From the NCBI GenBank assembly GCA_947451935.1, contig CANGBH010000002.1, positions 34,250-98,249 on the forward strand: a stretch of 64,000 nucleotides of DNA. The letters are read 5' to 3'. The position numbers and the translations under genes were made by a program. Of the stretch, positions 19,052 to 30,912 are shown in pieces. Source of the stretch: Chitinophagaceae bacterium (lineage in GTDB: Bacteria > Bacteroidota > Bacteroidia > Chitinophagales > Chitinophagaceae). The notes under the pieces were generated by a model, which saw only the letters and a program-made list of their open reading frames with translations, did not search any database and was not told the origin of the DNA. Each line of letters opens with the position of its first letter. The first letter of the stretch is position 1.

Positions 19052-20344
19052 TTGATACCATACTTGATATTCCCATGGTTTAAGGTCTATGTATTGAAAA
19101 GATGCATTAAATTCTCTTTCTGCTGAGGTAAACAATTCGCAGAATATTCCATTTGAATCTGTAAATCCACATTCAACATTACTGAGCGTATACTCTGAAA
19201 AATTAATCACCACATAAATTGTAGTGAATTTATTGATGCGCTTAAAACTCAAGACGTGGTGAGAAACACTATTATGAACATGATGGCAAAAAACATCTGA
19301 CAAGTCTCCTTTAAAAGCCGCATTTTTTTTCCGGAAATCATATAATGCTTTATAAAATTCATGAAGAGACACAATGTTACTCCACTCTAATTGATCCTTA
19401 TCAAAAAAAGCCAACCGGTTAAGATTAGGAATCTCTTGTCCACTATACAGCAAAGGAATGCCTTTCCATAATGCAGAAAAAACGGAGAGTGGAATAGCCA
19501 TCTCACCATATTTTTCATACTCAGTTCCATTCCAACTATTTTCATCATGGTTACTTGTAAACCAAGTTAGTCCTGCAGAAGAAGGGAGTACATAACTATA
19601 CTCCTCAAGTACATTACGAAGTGAATAAATATCTCTAGCTCCTGCTTCTTTCATTGATTTTGCAGTATTCATCCATCTCCATGAATAGGCTGAATCAAAA
19701 ACTTCCATATATGAAGGACTGTCTAATGGATCTAATTCAGCTAACCAAAATAATTGTTTCTTTTGATCTAAATGTGTTCTTGCTTGGTGCCAAAAATCAA
19801 TTGGCGTTAACATGGCCATATCACATCTATACCCATCAATATCAAATTCATCTACCCAGTAAGACATTGCATTAATCATTTCAAGACGCATGTGAGGGTT
19901 ATCATAATCTAGATCGATTACATCGTCCCAACCATGCGCGTCATAAAAATTTCCATGTTCATTTAGCTTATAAAATGAAGGGGAGGAAATAGTCCATTCA
20001 TGATCACATCCTGTATGATTTGCTACCCAATCAATAATTACTTTCATGCCGCGTTGATGTGCTGCCTTAACAAGCTCTTTGAATTCATCGATCAATCCAA
20101 ATTCAGGATTAAACGTTACATAACTTGAACAAGCATAATAACTACCGAGCTGACCTTTGCGATTTTTATGGCTTATTGGGGTTAAGGGCATGAACCATAA
20201 AACATCTACACCCATATCATGTAATCGCGGTAAATGAGTTGAAAAAGAAGCCAACGTTCCTGCTTGAGTATATTGCCTAAGGTTAACCTCATAAACATTT
20301 GTGGAGGTTATCCATGACACCTGCTGAAAGTCGTTTTTCATCAT
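19049..20344 (-). CDS. Alpha-amylase family (GH13) glycoside hydrolase
   Basis: GVDVLWFMPLTPI, VIIDWVANHTG, DGYRCDMA, WLAELDP, FTSNHDENSW. Confidence 0.93.
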   Translation of the reverse strand: MMKNDFQQVSWITSTNVYEVNLRQYTQAGTLASFSTHLPRLHDMGVDVLWFMPLTPISHKNRKGQLGSYYACSSYVTFNPEFGLIDEFKELVKAAHQRGMKVIIDWVANHTGCDHEWTISSPSFYKLNEHGNFYDAHGWDDVIDLDYDNPHMRLEMINAMSYWVDEFDIDGYRCDMAMLTPIDFWHQARTHLDQKKQLFWLAELDPLDSPSYMEVFDSAYSWRWMNTAKSMKEAGARDIYSLRNVLEEYSYVLPSSAGLTWFTSNHDENSWNGTEYEKYGEMAIPLSVFSALWKGIPLLYSGQEIPNLNRLAFFDKDQLEWSNIVSLHEFYKALYDFRKKNAAFKGDLSDVFCHHVHNSVSHHVLSFKRINKFTTIYVVINFSEYTLSNVECGFTDSNGIFCELFTSAEREFNASFQYIDLKPWEYQVWYQ

Positions 20345-20429
20345 TGGAAGATAAGAAATGGCCTCGAAAAAACAAGGAATAGTGGATTGACATGAACAAA
20401 AGGGATGAATAAAATGTTTACGGATATTG

Positions 20430-20437
20430 TATCTTTG
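20430..20437 (+). promoter_or_regulatory. Candidate -7 promoter element for ispH
   Basis: TATCTTTG matches TAnnTTTG and ends 15 nt before the ATG at 20453. Confidence 0.45.
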
Positions 20438-20452
20438 ACTTGACTAAACATC

Positions 20453-21679
20453 ATGAAACAATTTTCAATTCCAACCATATATAGAAGTCAGCTTATTAGC
20501 TCTATTAAGAAAAACAGAAGAGAAGCTGACAAACAAAAAAAGGATTTCACCCCTTCTATTCTTGATTTTGGAGTTTTTGAGATTTACTTAGCTCGGCATT
20601 TTGGTTTTTGCTATGGTGTAGAAAATGCTATTGAAATCGCATTTAAAACAGTAGAAGAAAATCCTGGAAAGCGGATTTTCTTGTTAAGTGAAATGATACA
20701 TAACCCATTTGTAAACGATGACCTCACTCAACGAGGTGTTCAATTTTTAATGGATACAAATGGTTATCAATTAATTCCCTTTGAATCATTAACAGCTGAT
20801 GACATTGTGATGATTCCTGCTTTTGGGACAACCATCCCCATTGAGAATACATTGAAGTCAATAGGTATACAAATCGAAAAGTATAACACAACTTGCCCAT
20901 TTGTAGAGAAAGTGTGGAATAGAGCAGAACAAATTGCTGAAAAGGGATATAGCATTGTTGTACATGGTAAACCAAGTCATGAAGAAACTAAGGCTACTTT
21001 TTCACATAGTCAATCTCATACACCTACCCTAGTATTAAATGATATGGATGAAGCCATTATGTTAGGCGAATTCATACTTGGCAATAAAAACGAAACTGAC
21101 TTTTATACTTACTTCACTGGTAGAATGTCTGAAGGATTTGATTTACATAGAGATTTAGCCAAATTTGGGGTCGTCAATCAAACGACCATGCTTGCTACCG
21201 ACACTCAAGAGATTGCAGATTATTTAAAATCAATAATGATAAAAAAGTACAATCTAGGTCCGAGTGAAATATCAACACACTTTGCCGACACTAGGGATAC
21301 ACTTTGTTATGCAACAAATGATAATCAAACTGCAGTAAGAAATTTACTCAATCATACCGGTGATCTAGCCATTGTAATTGGAGGAAGAAAAAGCAGCAAT
21401 AGTTCTCATTTGGTTGAGCTTTGTGAACATGAGCTACCTACCTATTTTATACAATCTGAAGAGGATCTACTTTCTGACCAAGATGTAAAAGGGTACAATT
21501 GGAAAACTAAGCAAGAATACATTCAACATAACTACTTACCACAAACAGAAAAGACCAGAATTCTGATAACGAGTGGAGCCTCTTGCCCAGATGCTATAGT
21601 TGAAGCTGTAATTGAAAAAATAGCTACTTTTTTCAAGGGGGCTAAGAGCATGAATGAAGTGAAATCCGCATGGAACTAA
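20453..21679 (+). CDS. ispH: 4-hydroxy-3-methylbut-2-enyl diphosphate reductase (long-form IspH)
   Basis: ARHFGFCYGVENAIEIA, NTTCPFVEKVWN, FADTRDTLCYATNDNQTAVRNL, GGRKSSNSSHLVEL, SGASCPDAIVE. Confidence 0.95.
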   Translation: MKQFSIPTIYRSQLISSIKKNRREADKQKKDFTPSILDFGVFEIYLARHFGFCYGVENAIEIAFKTVEENPGKRIFLLSEMIHNPFVNDDLTQRGVQFLMDTNGYQLIPFESLTADDIVMIPAFGTTIPIENTLKSIGIQIEKYNTTCPFVEKVWNRAEQIAEKGYSIVVHGKPSHEETKATFSHSQSHTPTLVLNDMDEAIMLGEFILGNKNETDFYTYFTGRMSEGFDLHRDLAKFGVVNQTTMLATDTQEIADYLKSIMIKKYNLGPSEISTHFADTRDTLCYATNDNQTAVRNLLNHTGDLAIVIGGRKSSNSSHLVELCEHELPTYFIQSEEDLLSDQDVKGYNWKTKQEYIQHNYLPQTEKTRILITSGASCPDAIVEAVIEKIATFFKGAKSMNEVKSAWN

Positions 21680-22360
21680 TTATCCATTAATTTTAGCCGT
21701 GGCCCAACTTAATACCATCTCCAACTGTTCGGTTGGGGTTAAATTAGTATTATCCAATAACTTGGCATCAGCAGCTTGTCGAAGTGGTGAGATGTCTCTA
21801 TTCGAATCCATGTGGTCCCTTGCCTCTAGATTTTGCTGGACTTCATCAATGGTCATTTCAGGATTTTTCAAGACAATTTCTTTGTAACGTCTCAAGACTC
21901 TTGTTTTTATATCTGCGGTAACAAATACCTTCAACTCTGCATTGGGGAAAACAGTTGTTCCGATATCACGTCCATCCATTACAATACCTTTACTTTCACC
22001 AATTTTTTGTTGTTGTGCTACAGCAAATTCTCTCACTAAGCTATTTGATGCCACTTCACTTACTTTAGATGCTACATCAAAATTTCGGATAAGCGTTTCA
22101 ACGTTTTCCTGATTTAAACAGATTTCAGTATTGCCATTTTTAGCATTGAAAACAAACTTGAGGTTGATCTGTGTGAGTGCTTTTTTAACATCATCCGTCT
22201 TTGCTAAATCAATATTCTTTCTATTAAAGAAAAGCGTAATAGCTCTGTACATCGCTCCGGAATCAATGAATATATAATTCAATTTAGTCGCTAATTGACG
22301 AGCCATTGTACTCTTTCCGCAAGAAGACCAACCATCTATGGCAATAATAATTTTTCTCAT
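21680..22360 (-). CDS. cmk: Cytidylate kinase
   Basis: IAIDGWSSCGKSTMARQLA, FIDSGAMYRAITL, VMDGRDIGTTVFPNAELKVFVTAD. Confidence 0.96.
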   Translation of the reverse strand: MRKIIIAIDGWSSCGKSTMARQLATKLNYIFIDSGAMYRAITLFFNRKNIDLAKTDDVKKALTQINLKFVFNAKNGNTEICLNQENVETLIRNFDVASKVSEVASNSLVREFAVAQQQKIGESKGIVMDGRDIGTTVFPNAELKVFVTADIKTRVLRRYKEIVLKNPEMTIDEVQQNLEARDHMDSNRDISPLRQAADAKLLDNTNLTPTEQLEMVLSWATAKING

Positions 22361-22518
22361 TGAGGCAGTATGTTAGTTTAGCAAAAGTGATATTATTTCA
22401 GCGAACCTCAAAATAGGGATAGCAATGATTTTCAAATCCAATCAAATAAACCCAGATATAAAGTGGACTTGAACTCAAAAACTGGAATCTAACCTAGAAC
22501 TACTAACGAATAATTGTT

Positions 22519-22526
22519 TAAATTTG
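22519..22526 (+). promoter_or_regulatory. Candidate -7 promoter element for the Gfo/Idh/MocA gene
   Basis: TAAATTTG matches TAnnTTTG and ends 16 nt before the ATG at 22543. Confidence 0.45.
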
Positions 22527-22542
22527 AGATAATACACACATT

Positions 22543-23538
22543 ATGCTAAAGATTGGCATTATAGGGGCAGGACATTTAGGCAAGTTCCATATTGGCAACT
22601 GGAAAGAAATTGAGGGAATAGAAATTGTAGGATTTCACGACCCGAATGAAGAGACTGCTGCAGCTGTTTCAACAGAATTTGGAATACCTCATTACAACAA
22701 TCTTGATGAATTGATTGAGTTGATAGATGCTGGAGACGTAGTCACTCCTACACAATATCATTTCTCCGTGTGTGAAAAATTAATCAGAAATAGCAAACAT
22801 GTATTTGTCGAAAAACCCATGGCCAACGACATGGATGAAGCTAGGAAACTTTTAAAGCTTGTCAATGAGGCTAACATAAAATTTCAGGTTGGACATGTAG
22901 AACGATTTAACCCTGCCTTTATCGCATTAAATGGTCATGGATTAAACCCCATGTTTATTGAGGTTCATAGACTTGCTCAATTTAATCCTAGAGGAACAGA
23001 AGTCAGTGTTATACTTGATTTAATGATACATGACATTGATATTGTGCTTCAAATTGTAAAAAGTGAGATCAAACACATTTCAGCGAGTGGTGTTTCTGTG
23101 ATGACAGATACGCCTGATATTGCTAACGTACGAATTGAATTTCATAATGGATGTGTAGCCAATCTAACTTCTTCACGCATTTCCATGAAAAAAATGAGGA
23201 AGATGCGCTTATTTCAAAAGGATGCCTATATAGGCATAGATTTTCTGGATAAAAAAACAGAGATCATCAAATTAAAAACAGAAGCAAAATCTGATGCAGA
23301 TTTATTCAGCTTTGATATTGATACGCAACATGGCATAAAAACTATCGCAATCGAAAACCCAGAAATAAAGCCTGCAAATGCAATTAAAGCAGAGTTGACT
23401 GCATTTAGAGATTCTATTCTAAACAATACAACTCCAATTGTCTCAGAAATTGATGGATATATGGCACTTGATGTAGCACATCAAATACTTGAGAAAATAC
23501 ACAAGGCACATTTTACACCAGGTAAACCTTCTAACTAA
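22543..23538 (+). CDS. Gfo/Idh/MocA family oxidoreductase
   Basis: GIIGAGHLGKFHIGNWKEI Rossmann motif; HVFVEKPMANDMDEAR. Confidence 0.92.
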   Translation: MLKIGIIGAGHLGKFHIGNWKEIEGIEIVGFHDPNEETAAAVSTEFGIPHYNNLDELIELIDAGDVVTPTQYHFSVCEKLIRNSKHVFVEKPMANDMDEARKLLKLVNEANIKFQVGHVERFNPAFIALNGHGLNPMFIEVHRLAQFNPRGTEVSVILDLMIHDIDIVLQIVKSEIKHISASGVSVMTDTPDIANVRIEFHNGCVANLTSSRISMKKMRKMRLFQKDAYIGIDFLDKKTEIIKLKTEAKSDADLFSFDIDTQHGIKTIAIENPEIKPANAIKAELTAFRDSILNNTTPIVSEIDGYMALDVAHQILEKIHKAHFTPGKPSN

Positions 23539-23570
23539 AGGAATAGTTAAATCCTAAGTGTAAGGAGTAA

Positions 23571-24248
23571 TCAGCTACTGTTCTTAATTTTGAATTCAGC
23601 AAAAAGAAGATCATCAGGAAAAGTTATCTTAATATTAGACTCCTCTCCCTCTACCATATTAACCTCGCCACCAGCATTTTCTAGCACAGATGCTTCATCG
23701 GTAAATACAGGTTGATAATCTTGTTTAAAGGCCTCTTTAATAACTTTCCCTAAAAATGTTTGAGGGGTTTGCACACTATATAATTCCTCTCTAGGCATGA
23801 TATGAGTTGAACCATCAGGACTAAGCCTACGGATACTATCCCTAACTTTTGTAACAGGCACTGTAGACCCTTTATTGATACATGAATCATAGCACCTATA
23901 TATCAAATCAACTGAAAGAAGGCATCGAACAGCATCATGAATGAACACAACAGCATCATTAGAGACTTTGTTTAACCCATTTTGTACAGAATGAAATCGA
24001 GTTGAACCTCCATCAACCAATTGTATATGTGATTTATCATACCCAAATTCAAATAATTGTTCATTGGCAAATTCATGGTATGCAGTTGGAAGTACTAGAA
24101 TGATTTCTATATCCGTGAAGGCCTCCCTAAATCTATCTATTGAATATAGGAAAATAGGTTTCCCTTCAATGGTTAAAAATTGTTTTGGGATATCAGATCC
24201 CATACGTTGGCCTGACCCTCCTGCAACAATAACGACTACCTTGTTCAT
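23571..24248 (-). CDS. ispD: 2-C-methyl-D-erythritol 4-phosphate cytidylyltransferase
   Basis: VIVAGGSGQRMGSDIPKQFLTIEGKPI, VFIHDAVRCLLS, TPQTFLGKVIKEAF, FTDEASVLENAG. Confidence 0.95.
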   Translation of the reverse strand: MNKVVVIVAGGSGQRMGSDIPKQFLTIEGKPIFLYSIDRFREAFTDIEIILVLPTAYHEFANEQLFEFGYDKSHIQLVDGGSTRFHSVQNGLNKVSNDAVVFIHDAVRCLLSVDLIYRCYDSCINKGSTVPVTKVRDSIRRLSPDGSTHIMPREELYSVQTPQTFLGKVIKEAFKQDYQPVFTDEASVLENAGGEVNMVEGEESNIKITFPDDLLFAEFKIKNSS

Positions 24249-24263
24249 CTGTAGAAATATAAA

Positions 24264-25682
24264 TTACTTATTTCTTTTTACCACAATGAAATAAATAGGA
24301 ACTCCAATCAGGGTTATAATTAAACCAGGCCATGTAAATTCAGGTTTGAATTTAATCAGTAATAGGCAAAACGAAATTCCCATTAATATATAAATAGCCG
24401 GAAGAACTGGATATCCAAATGCTTTATATGGACGTTCCATATCTGGGCGTTTTTTTCGAAGGATAAAAATTCCTAAAATCGTTAGAACATAGAAAATAAC
24501 CACTATAAAAGAAACCATATCCAATAAATCGCCATATCGACCACTTAGGCAAAGAAGGGATGCAACAAGAGCTTGACTCCATAGAGCCCATTGTGGTACT
24601 GAGTTTTTATTTAAGATTGATGCTTTCTTGAAAAACAATCCATCCTGAGCCATTGTATAGTATACACGTGCTCCTGCCATAACAAGTCCATTGATACATC
24701 CAAAAGTGGACACCATGACTAAAATTGCGATAATAGAGCGCCCTGCTGCCCCAAAGATTACACTTGCTGCGGCAACAGCGATACGATCTTCTTCAGGTCT
24801 AGCAATCTTATCCAATGGCAACACATTCAAGTACATTAAATTTGCAGAAACATAGATGATTGTTACGATCAGCGTACCAAGGAAAAGACTGAGTCCGATA
24901 TTTCGTTTCGGGTTTTTCATTTCACCAGCAATGAACGTAACATTATTCCATGCATCGCTACTAAAAATTGTTCCTACCATTGAGGCTGCAATGGCTCCAA
25001 GCAATGCTATACCCCCTATTGATTCCCAGGTAACAGACCCATCATCATTTAATATAGCTTTTTGAGATAGCATACCCGTGGCCCAATTTTCGGACCAAAA
25101 GCTTTTTTCTACAAATAGAAAGCCGCAAAGTATAAGGCCGAATAAGGCTATCAATTTAGAAATGGTAAAGGTGGTTTGTATTACTTTTCCTTCTTTAACT
25201 CCTCTGGTGTTAACATAAGTCAATAAAATGACTACTAGAATCGAAACGAATTGAGCAGGATAAATTTTCAATGAACCGAGTTGAAATAATATATTTTCAT
25301 CCTTCATATTCAGTGCAGGAAGAAAGTACCCAGTAAATTTTGCAAAGGCAACACCCACAGCCGCAATTGTTCCTGTTTGAATAACTGCAAAAAAACTCCA
25401 TCCATACAAGAATCCCACTAATGGGTTATACGCCTCTTTTAAGTATATATATTGTCCTCCAGCCTTAGGAAACATGCCACTAAGTTCACCATAGCTTACT
25501 GCGGCAAGAATAGTCATAAAGCCAGTGATAACCCATGCTGCGATGAGCCATCCTGCACTTCCTACATTTCGAGCGATATCTGAGGTGACGATAAAAATAC
25601 CTGATCCGATAGCTGAACCTGCAACCAACATTGTTCCATCTAACAATCCAAGACTGGGTTTAAGATTTGTATTTTCCGACAT
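24264..25682 (-). CDS. APC-family amino acid permease
   Basis: Multiple TM segments; GTMLVAGSAIGSGIFIVTSDIAR; SYGELSGMFPKAGGQYIYLKEAYNPLVGFLYGW. Confidence 0.92.
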   Translation of the reverse strand: MSENTNLKPSLGLLDGTMLVAGSAIGSGIFIVTSDIARNVGSAGWLIAAWVITGFMTILAAVSYGELSGMFPKAGGQYIYLKEAYNPLVGFLYGWSFFAVIQTGTIAAVGVAFAKFTGYFLPALNMKDENILFQLGSLKIYPAQFVSILVVILLTYVNTRGVKEGKVIQTTFTISKLIALFGLILCGFLFVEKSFWSENWATGMLSQKAILNDDGSVTWESIGGIALLGAIAASMVGTIFSSDAWNNVTFIAGEMKNPKRNIGLSLFLGTLIVTIIYVSANLMYLNVLPLDKIARPEEDRIAVAAASVIFGAAGRSIIAILVMVSTFGCINGLVMAGARVYYTMAQDGLFFKKASILNKNSVPQWALWSQALVASLLCLSGRYGDLLDMVSFIVVIFYVLTILGIFILRKKRPDMERPYKAFGYPVLPAIYILMGISFCLLLIKFKPEFTWPGLIITLIGVPIYFIVVKRNK

Positions 25683-25699
25683 AAAAATGATTTTAAATA

Positions 25700-25728
25700 A
25701 AAAAATCCCGGTTATTTAACCGGGATTG
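25700..25728 (-). terminator. Intrinsic terminator downstream of ompH
   Basis: AATCCCGGTTA-TT-TAACCGGGATT with a T run on the minus strand. Confidence 0.82.
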
Positions 25729-25750
25729 AAGATAAGTATTTCAAATATGA

Positions 25751-26353
25751 TTATTTGCCTTGAGGTTGCTTTTTATAGGCTTGATTTAGTCCTTCTACGA
25801 CTTCGTTGGTAATGTTATAGGTTGTATCCTTATAAAAAAGAAAATTAATCGCACTGCTATGAGAGAAGATATAACTGTACTGCTTTTCTTTATTGAATTC
25901 AACAATAAAATCATTCATTCTCTTTTTCAACTCATCCATTGTTTTCATTCCTTCTTCTGCGATTTTGTTTTCAAGAACCTTTTTTTGTTGATCAAGGTTT
26001 TGCAATTTTCCTTGATACATCTGCTGGAAACTTTCTGCTTCAGCTTGTGTAATAGATTGACCTTTTTTCAAGAAGGCTACTCTTTCATTATCGATTTTTT
26101 GAAATGCTGCATTTAAATCACGATCTGCTGCTTCCTTCTTCTTGTCAAATTCCTGCATTTTTTCTTGATAGTAAACATATTTTTCTTGGATGCTATCAAG
26201 ATCAACATAAGCTACTTTTAGTGAGTTAGATGCTTCTGAATTTGCGGCTGATGAGGTCGGAGTACTTGCTGTTTTTTTAGTGAAATTCAATACCAGCAAA
26301 ACAATAATACCTAATGCAAAAATGATGTTTACAACTTTTTGATTCATGATCAA
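25751..26353 (-). CDS. OmpH/Skp family periplasmic chaperone
   Basis: N-terminal TM/signal, LKVAYVDLDSIQEKY, long coiled-coil KMQEFDKKKEAADRDLNAAFQK... Confidence 0.88.
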   Translation of the reverse strand: MIMNQKVVNIIFALGIIVLLVLNFTKKTASTPTSSAANSEASNSLKVAYVDLDSIQEKYVYYQEKMQEFDKKKEAADRDLNAAFQKIDNERVAFLKKGQSITQAEAESFQQMYQGKLQNLDQQKKVLENKIAEEGMKTMDELKKRMNDFIVEFNKEKQYSYIFSHSSAINFLFYKDTTYNITNEVVEGLNQAYKKQPQGK

Positions 26354-26376
26354 AGCCTTTAAAATGTTGATTAAGA

Positions 26377-26406
26377 AAAGGGAGCAGTGTATCTGCTCCC
26401 TTTATT
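26377..26406 (-). terminator. Intrinsic terminator downstream of rpoC
   Basis: AAGGGAGCAG-TGTAT-CTGCTCCCTTT inverted repeat between rpoC stop and ompH start. Confidence 0.75.
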
Positions 26407-26408
26407 AT

Positions 26409-29400
26409 TTATTCTTCCTCGTCGAAGCTCATCACTTCTCGAGTACTTTGAAGGAGTTCGTACTCCTCTTTGCTACCTACGATTAGATTTTCATAATCTT
26501 TAAGACCAGTACCCGCAGGTATATGGTGACCTGTGATTACGTTTTCTTTCAATCCAAGCATATCATCTGTCTTTCCTTGAATTGCTGCAGAAGAAAGCAC
26601 TTTTGTAGTTTCTTGGAATGATGCAGCAGAAATCCAGCTTTGAGTACCTAATGAAGCTTTTGTAATACCTAGTAACACTGGGCAAGACGTTGCAGCATTA
26701 GCATCTCTAAATTCAACTGTTTTCTTATCCGCTCTACGTAAGATTGAATTCTCTTCTCTTACTTCGCGCAAGCTAGTGATTTGACCTGCTTTCATGATTG
26801 CTGAATCACCTGGATCAACTACTACCTTTTTATCATAAATCCAGTCGTTCTCAATATTAAAGTCAGTTCTATCTTCAAGATCACCCTCAAGGAAACGTGT
26901 ATCACCTGGATCAACAATTTCAACCTTTCTCATCATTTGACGAACGATTACTTCAACGTGTTTGTCGTTGATTTTCACTCCTTGTAAACGATACACTTCT
27001 TGAATTTCATTTACCACATATTCTTGAACTGCAAATGGACCTTTAATAGAAAGAATATCGCCAGGTGCAACTTGTCCATCAGAAAGTGGAGTTCCTGCTT
27101 TTACAAAATCTCCGTCTTGTACAAGAATCTGACGAGTCAACGTAACAAGGTATTTTTTCACAACACCATCTTTAGCTTCAACCGTGATTTCTCTATTACC
27201 ACGCTTGATTTGACCAAAGGATACAACACCATCTATTTCGGCAACTACTGCAGGATTTCCTGGGTTTCTTGCTTCGAAAAGTTCTGTTACACGTGGTAGA
27301 CCACCCGTGATATCACGGAGCTTACCAAGTACCCTTGGAATTTTTACCAACACTTGACCTGCTTTAACTTGATCACCTTGTTCAATTACAATGTGTGATC
27401 CTACTGGCAAGTTGTATGTCTTTTCATCCTTAGCCAAAATCTTAAGCGATGGAATCCTGGTTTTATCTTTTGATTCAATAACTACTTTTTCTCTGTGGCC
27501 TGTTTGTTCATCTGCTTCTTCTCTGAAGGTTACGCCATCAATAACATTTTCGAAATCAATTGTTCCAGCTACTTCCGCAACAATGACGTTATTGAATGGA
27601 TCCCATGTACAAATGATATCACCCTTAGCTACTTTCTTATTATCACTGATTGCTAAAACAGAACCATAAGGAACGTTATTCGTAATCAATACACGGTCAT
27701 TTTTCAGATCCATGATTCTCATTTCACCGGTACGACCGATTACAATTTGTACATCTTGACCTTCGTTATTTTTTGCTTTAACAGTACGTAGACCATCAAA
27801 TTGAACTACTCCATCAAACTTAGCGATTAGATGAGATTCAATAGATGCAGATCCTGCCACACCACCCACGTGGAACGTACGTAATGTAAGCTGAGTACCT
27901 GGTTCACCAATTGACTGTGCAGCAATGATACCTACGGCATCACCACGTTGAGCAATATTTCCTGTTGCAAGATTGATTCCATAACATTTTACGCAAGTAC
28001 CACGTTTGCTTTCGCACGTTAATACAGAACGTATTTCGATGGTTTCAATACCTGAATCTTCAATTTTCTTAGCTGTGTCTTCATCAATATCTTGACCAGC
28101 AGCAACGATGATTTCATCCGATACTGGATCATATACATTATGTAATGAAGTCCTTCCTAAAATTCTATCATAAAGTGGTTCAACAATATCTTCATTGTCT
28201 TTCAAAGCACTTGTAGCGATACCTCTTAGTGTGCCACAATCTTCTTCAGCAATGATTACATCCTGAGCCACGTCAACTAAACGACGTGTCAAATAACCAG
28301 CATCCGCTGTTTTAAGGGCGGTATCGGCAAGACCTTTACGAGCACCGTGTGTTGAAATGAAATATTCCAATACACTCAATCCATCTTTAAAGTTGGATAG
28401 AATTGGGTTCTCGATAATTTCAGAACCGCTTGAACCACTTTTTCTAGGCTTTGCCATCAATCCTCTTATTCCTGCAAGCTGCTTAACCTGTTGTTTACTA
28501 CCCCTTGCACCTGAGTCTAGCATCATGTAAACAGAATTGAATCCTTGCTTATCTGTTGCCATAGCGCGAATAAGCGTTTCAGTCAATTTTGTATCCACCC
28601 TAGACCAAATATCAATAATCTGATTGTAACGTTCGTTATTGGTAATCAATCCCATGTTGTAGTTATCCCAAACTTCCTGAACTTCTCCAGAAGCTTGATC
28701 AACCATTTCTTCTTTCATCATTGGGATCAATAAGTCTTCAATACTGAAAGATAGACCACCTCTAAATGCCATACGGAAACCTAAGTCCTTAATTGCATCC
28801 AAGAATTTAGCCGTTGTTGGAACGTTAGTGATTTTGATGATGCTACCAATGATTTCCCTCAAACTCTTCTTGGTAAGCAAAGCATTAATATATCCAACTT
28901 TAGCAGGAACAGCTTGGTTAAACAATACGCGTCCAACTGTAGTTTCGATCAATTTATTTTCTAAAATACCAGCGTCAGTCCGTACGTTAGCCTTTACTTT
29001 AATAGAAGCATGAAGGTCTATCTTGCCTTCATTGTAAGCAATGATAACTTCTTCTGCGCTATAAAAACGCATTCCTTGACCACGAACGGTTTCTGTATCG
29101 GTAGTAACCTTTCCTTTAGTGATATAATACAAACCAAGTACCATGTCCTGAGAAGGAAGGGTGATTGGAGTACCATTTTGTGGATTGAGGATGTTATGAG
29201 AGGCAAGCATTAGTAGTTGTGCTTCCAATACTGCAGCGTGACTCAATGGAACGTGAACGGCCATCTGGTCACCATCAAAGTCAGCGTTAAACGCAGAACA
29301 TACCAATGGGTGAAGCTGTATCGCTTTACCTTCAACCAATTTAGGTTGGAAAGCTTGAATAGATAAACGGTGAAGCGTTGGGGCCCTATTCAACATGATA

Positions 29401-30701
29401 GGATGACCTTTCAATATATTTTCAAGAATATCCCAAACAATGGCTTCTTTGCGATCAACCAGCTTTCTTGCTGATTTCACTGTTTTGACGATACCTCTTT
29501 CAATTAATTTTCTAATGATGAATGGCTTGAAAAGCTCAGCACCCATATCTTTTGGCAAACCGCACTCATGCAATTTCAATTCTGGTCCTACCACAATTAC
29601 AGAACGACCAGAATAGTCAACACGTTTACCAAGAAGGTTTTGACGGAAACGACCTTGCTTCCCTTTCAATACATCACTTAATGATTTCAATGCACGACCA
29701 CCTTCTGCTTTAACGGCATTTGATTTACGGCTATTATCAAAAAGTGAATCAATCGCTTCCTGTAACATCCTCTTTTCATTACGAAGGATAACTTCAGGCG
29801 CTTTGATTTCTAACAATCTCTTTAAACGGTTATTTCTGATGATTACCCTACGGTATAAATCATTCAAATCAGAAGAAGCAAAACGTCCACCATCTAGGGG
29901 AACTAATGGTCTCAATTCTGGTGGTATAACCGGGATATATTGCATAACCATCCATTCCGGACGGTTTACGATTCTTGTATTGGCATCCCTAAACGATTCT
30001 ACTACACTAAGGCGCTTAAGCGCATCAGCTTTACGTTGTTGAGATGTTTCGTTTGCTGCAGAATTCCTTAATGAATAACTAAGTGAATCCAATTCGGTAC
30101 GAAGAAGTAAATCATTTACTGCTTCAGCACCCATCTTAGCAATAAACTTATTCGGATCTTCATCCGGCAAGTATTGATTGTCTTTTGGAAGGGTATCCAA
30201 TAAATCAAGGTATTCCTCTTCAGTAAGCAAATCGCCTTGTTTTTTGCCTTTGTCAGCAACAATTCCTGGCTGAATAACTACAAAACGTTCGTAGTATATG
30301 ATACTTTCCAATTTCTTTGAACTGATACCAAGTAAGTATCCAATTTTGTTTGGAAGGCTTTTGAAATACCAAATGTGCACCACAGGAACTACCAATTTGA
30401 TATGTCCCATGCGCTCACGACGTACTTTCTTTTCAGTAACCTCAACTCCGCAACGGTCGCAAACTATGCCTTTGTAGCGGATTCTCTTGTATTTACCGCA
30501 AGCACACTCATAATCCTTAACTGGACCAAAGATTTTTTCACAGAACAAACCATCACGCTCAGGCTTGTAGGTTCTGTAGTTAATCGTTTCAGGCTTTAAT
30601 ACTTCACCAAATGACCTATCAAGGATAGAATCTGGGGAAGCTAGACTGATTGTAATTTTTGAAAACGAAGATCTCGGGCGATTGTCTTTTTTGATAGCCA
30701 T
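26409..30701 (-). CDS. rpoC: DNA-directed RNA polymerase subunit beta'
   Basis: 1430 aa; [24 protein letters not shown] zinc site; catalytic [36 protein letters not shown]. Confidence 0.99.
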   Translation of the reverse strand: MAIKKDNRPRSSFSKITISLASPDSILDRSFGEVLKPETINYRTYKPERDGLFCEKIFGPVKDYECACGKYKRIRYKGIVCDRCGVEVTEKKVRRERMGHIKLVVPVVHIWYFKSLPNKIGYLLGISSKKLESIIYYERFVVIQPGIVADKGKKQGDLLTEEEYLDLLDTLPKDNQYLPDEDPNKFIAKMGAEAVNDLLLRTELDSLSYSLRNSAANETSQQRKADALKRLSVVESFRDANTRIVNRPEWMVMQYIPVIPPELRPLVPLDGGRFASSDLNDLYRRVIIRNNRLKRLLEIKAPEVILRNEKRMLQEAIDSLFDNSRKSNAVKAEGGRALKSLSDVLKGKQGRFRQNLLGKRVDYSGRSVIVVGPELKLHECGLPKDMGAELFKPFIIRKLIERGIVKTVKSARKLVDRKEAIVWDILENILKGHPIMLNRAPTLHRLSIQAFQPKLVEGKAIQLHPLVCSAFNADFDGDQMAVHVPLSHAAVLEAQLLMLASHNILNPQNGTPITLPSQDMVLGLYYITKGKVTTDTETVRGQGMRFYSAEEVIIAYNEGKIDLHASIKVKANVRTDAGILENKLIETTVGRVLFNQAVPAKVGYINALLTKKSLREIIGSIIKITNVPTTAKFLDAIKDLGFRMAFRGGLSFSIEDLLIPMMKEEMVDQASGEVQEVWDNYNMGLITNNERYNQIIDIWSRVDTKLTETLIRAMATDKQGFNSVYMMLDSGARGSKQQVKQLAGIRGLMAKPRKSGSSGSEIIENPILSNFKDGLSVLEYFISTHGARKGLADTALKTADAGYLTRRLVDVAQDVIIAEEDCGTLRGIATSALKDNEDIVEPLYDRILGRTSLHNVYDPVSDEIIVAAGQDIDEDTAKKIEDSGIETIEIRSVLTCESKRGTCVKCYGINLATGNIAQRGDAVGIIAAQSIGEPGTQLTLRTFHVGGVAGSASIESHLIAKFDGVVQFDGLRTVKAKNNEGQDVQIVIGRTGEMRIMDLKNDRVLITNNVPYGSVLAISDNKKVAKGDIICTWDPFNNVIVAEVAGTIDFENVIDGVTFREEADEQTGHREKVVIESKDKTRIPSLKILAKDEKTYNLPVGSHIVIEQGDQVKAGQVLVKIPRVLGKLRDITGGLPRVTELFEARNPGNPAVVAEIDGVVSFGQIKRGNREITVEAKDGVVKKYLVTLTRQILVQDGDFVKAGTPLSDGQVAPGDILSIKGPFAVQEYVVNEIQEVYRLQGVKINDKHVEVIVRQMMRKVEIVDPGDTRFLEGDLEDRTDFNIENDWIYDKKVVVDPGDSAIMKAGQITSLREVREENSILRRADKKTVEFRDANAATSCPVLLGITKASLGTQSWISAASFQETTKVLSSAAIQGKTDDMLGLKENVITGHHIPAGTGLKDYENLIVGSKEEYELLQSTREVMSFDEEE

Positions 30702-30912
30702 AGTCAGATATCTGTTTTACATGTAAATAATGTTTGTTTTTAATCAAATTGTAAGTCCGAAGGACATTTGCAAAATATTGATAACCAATAATTTACAAAA
30801 AATTACAATTTATTAAAGACAAACATGCCAAAATTAGGGATGGCGAAGGTAGACAAAAGGGGGCAAATAACAATATTTTTTCTTGGCGAGTTGGACTGAA
30901 AAAAAAGGAGCC

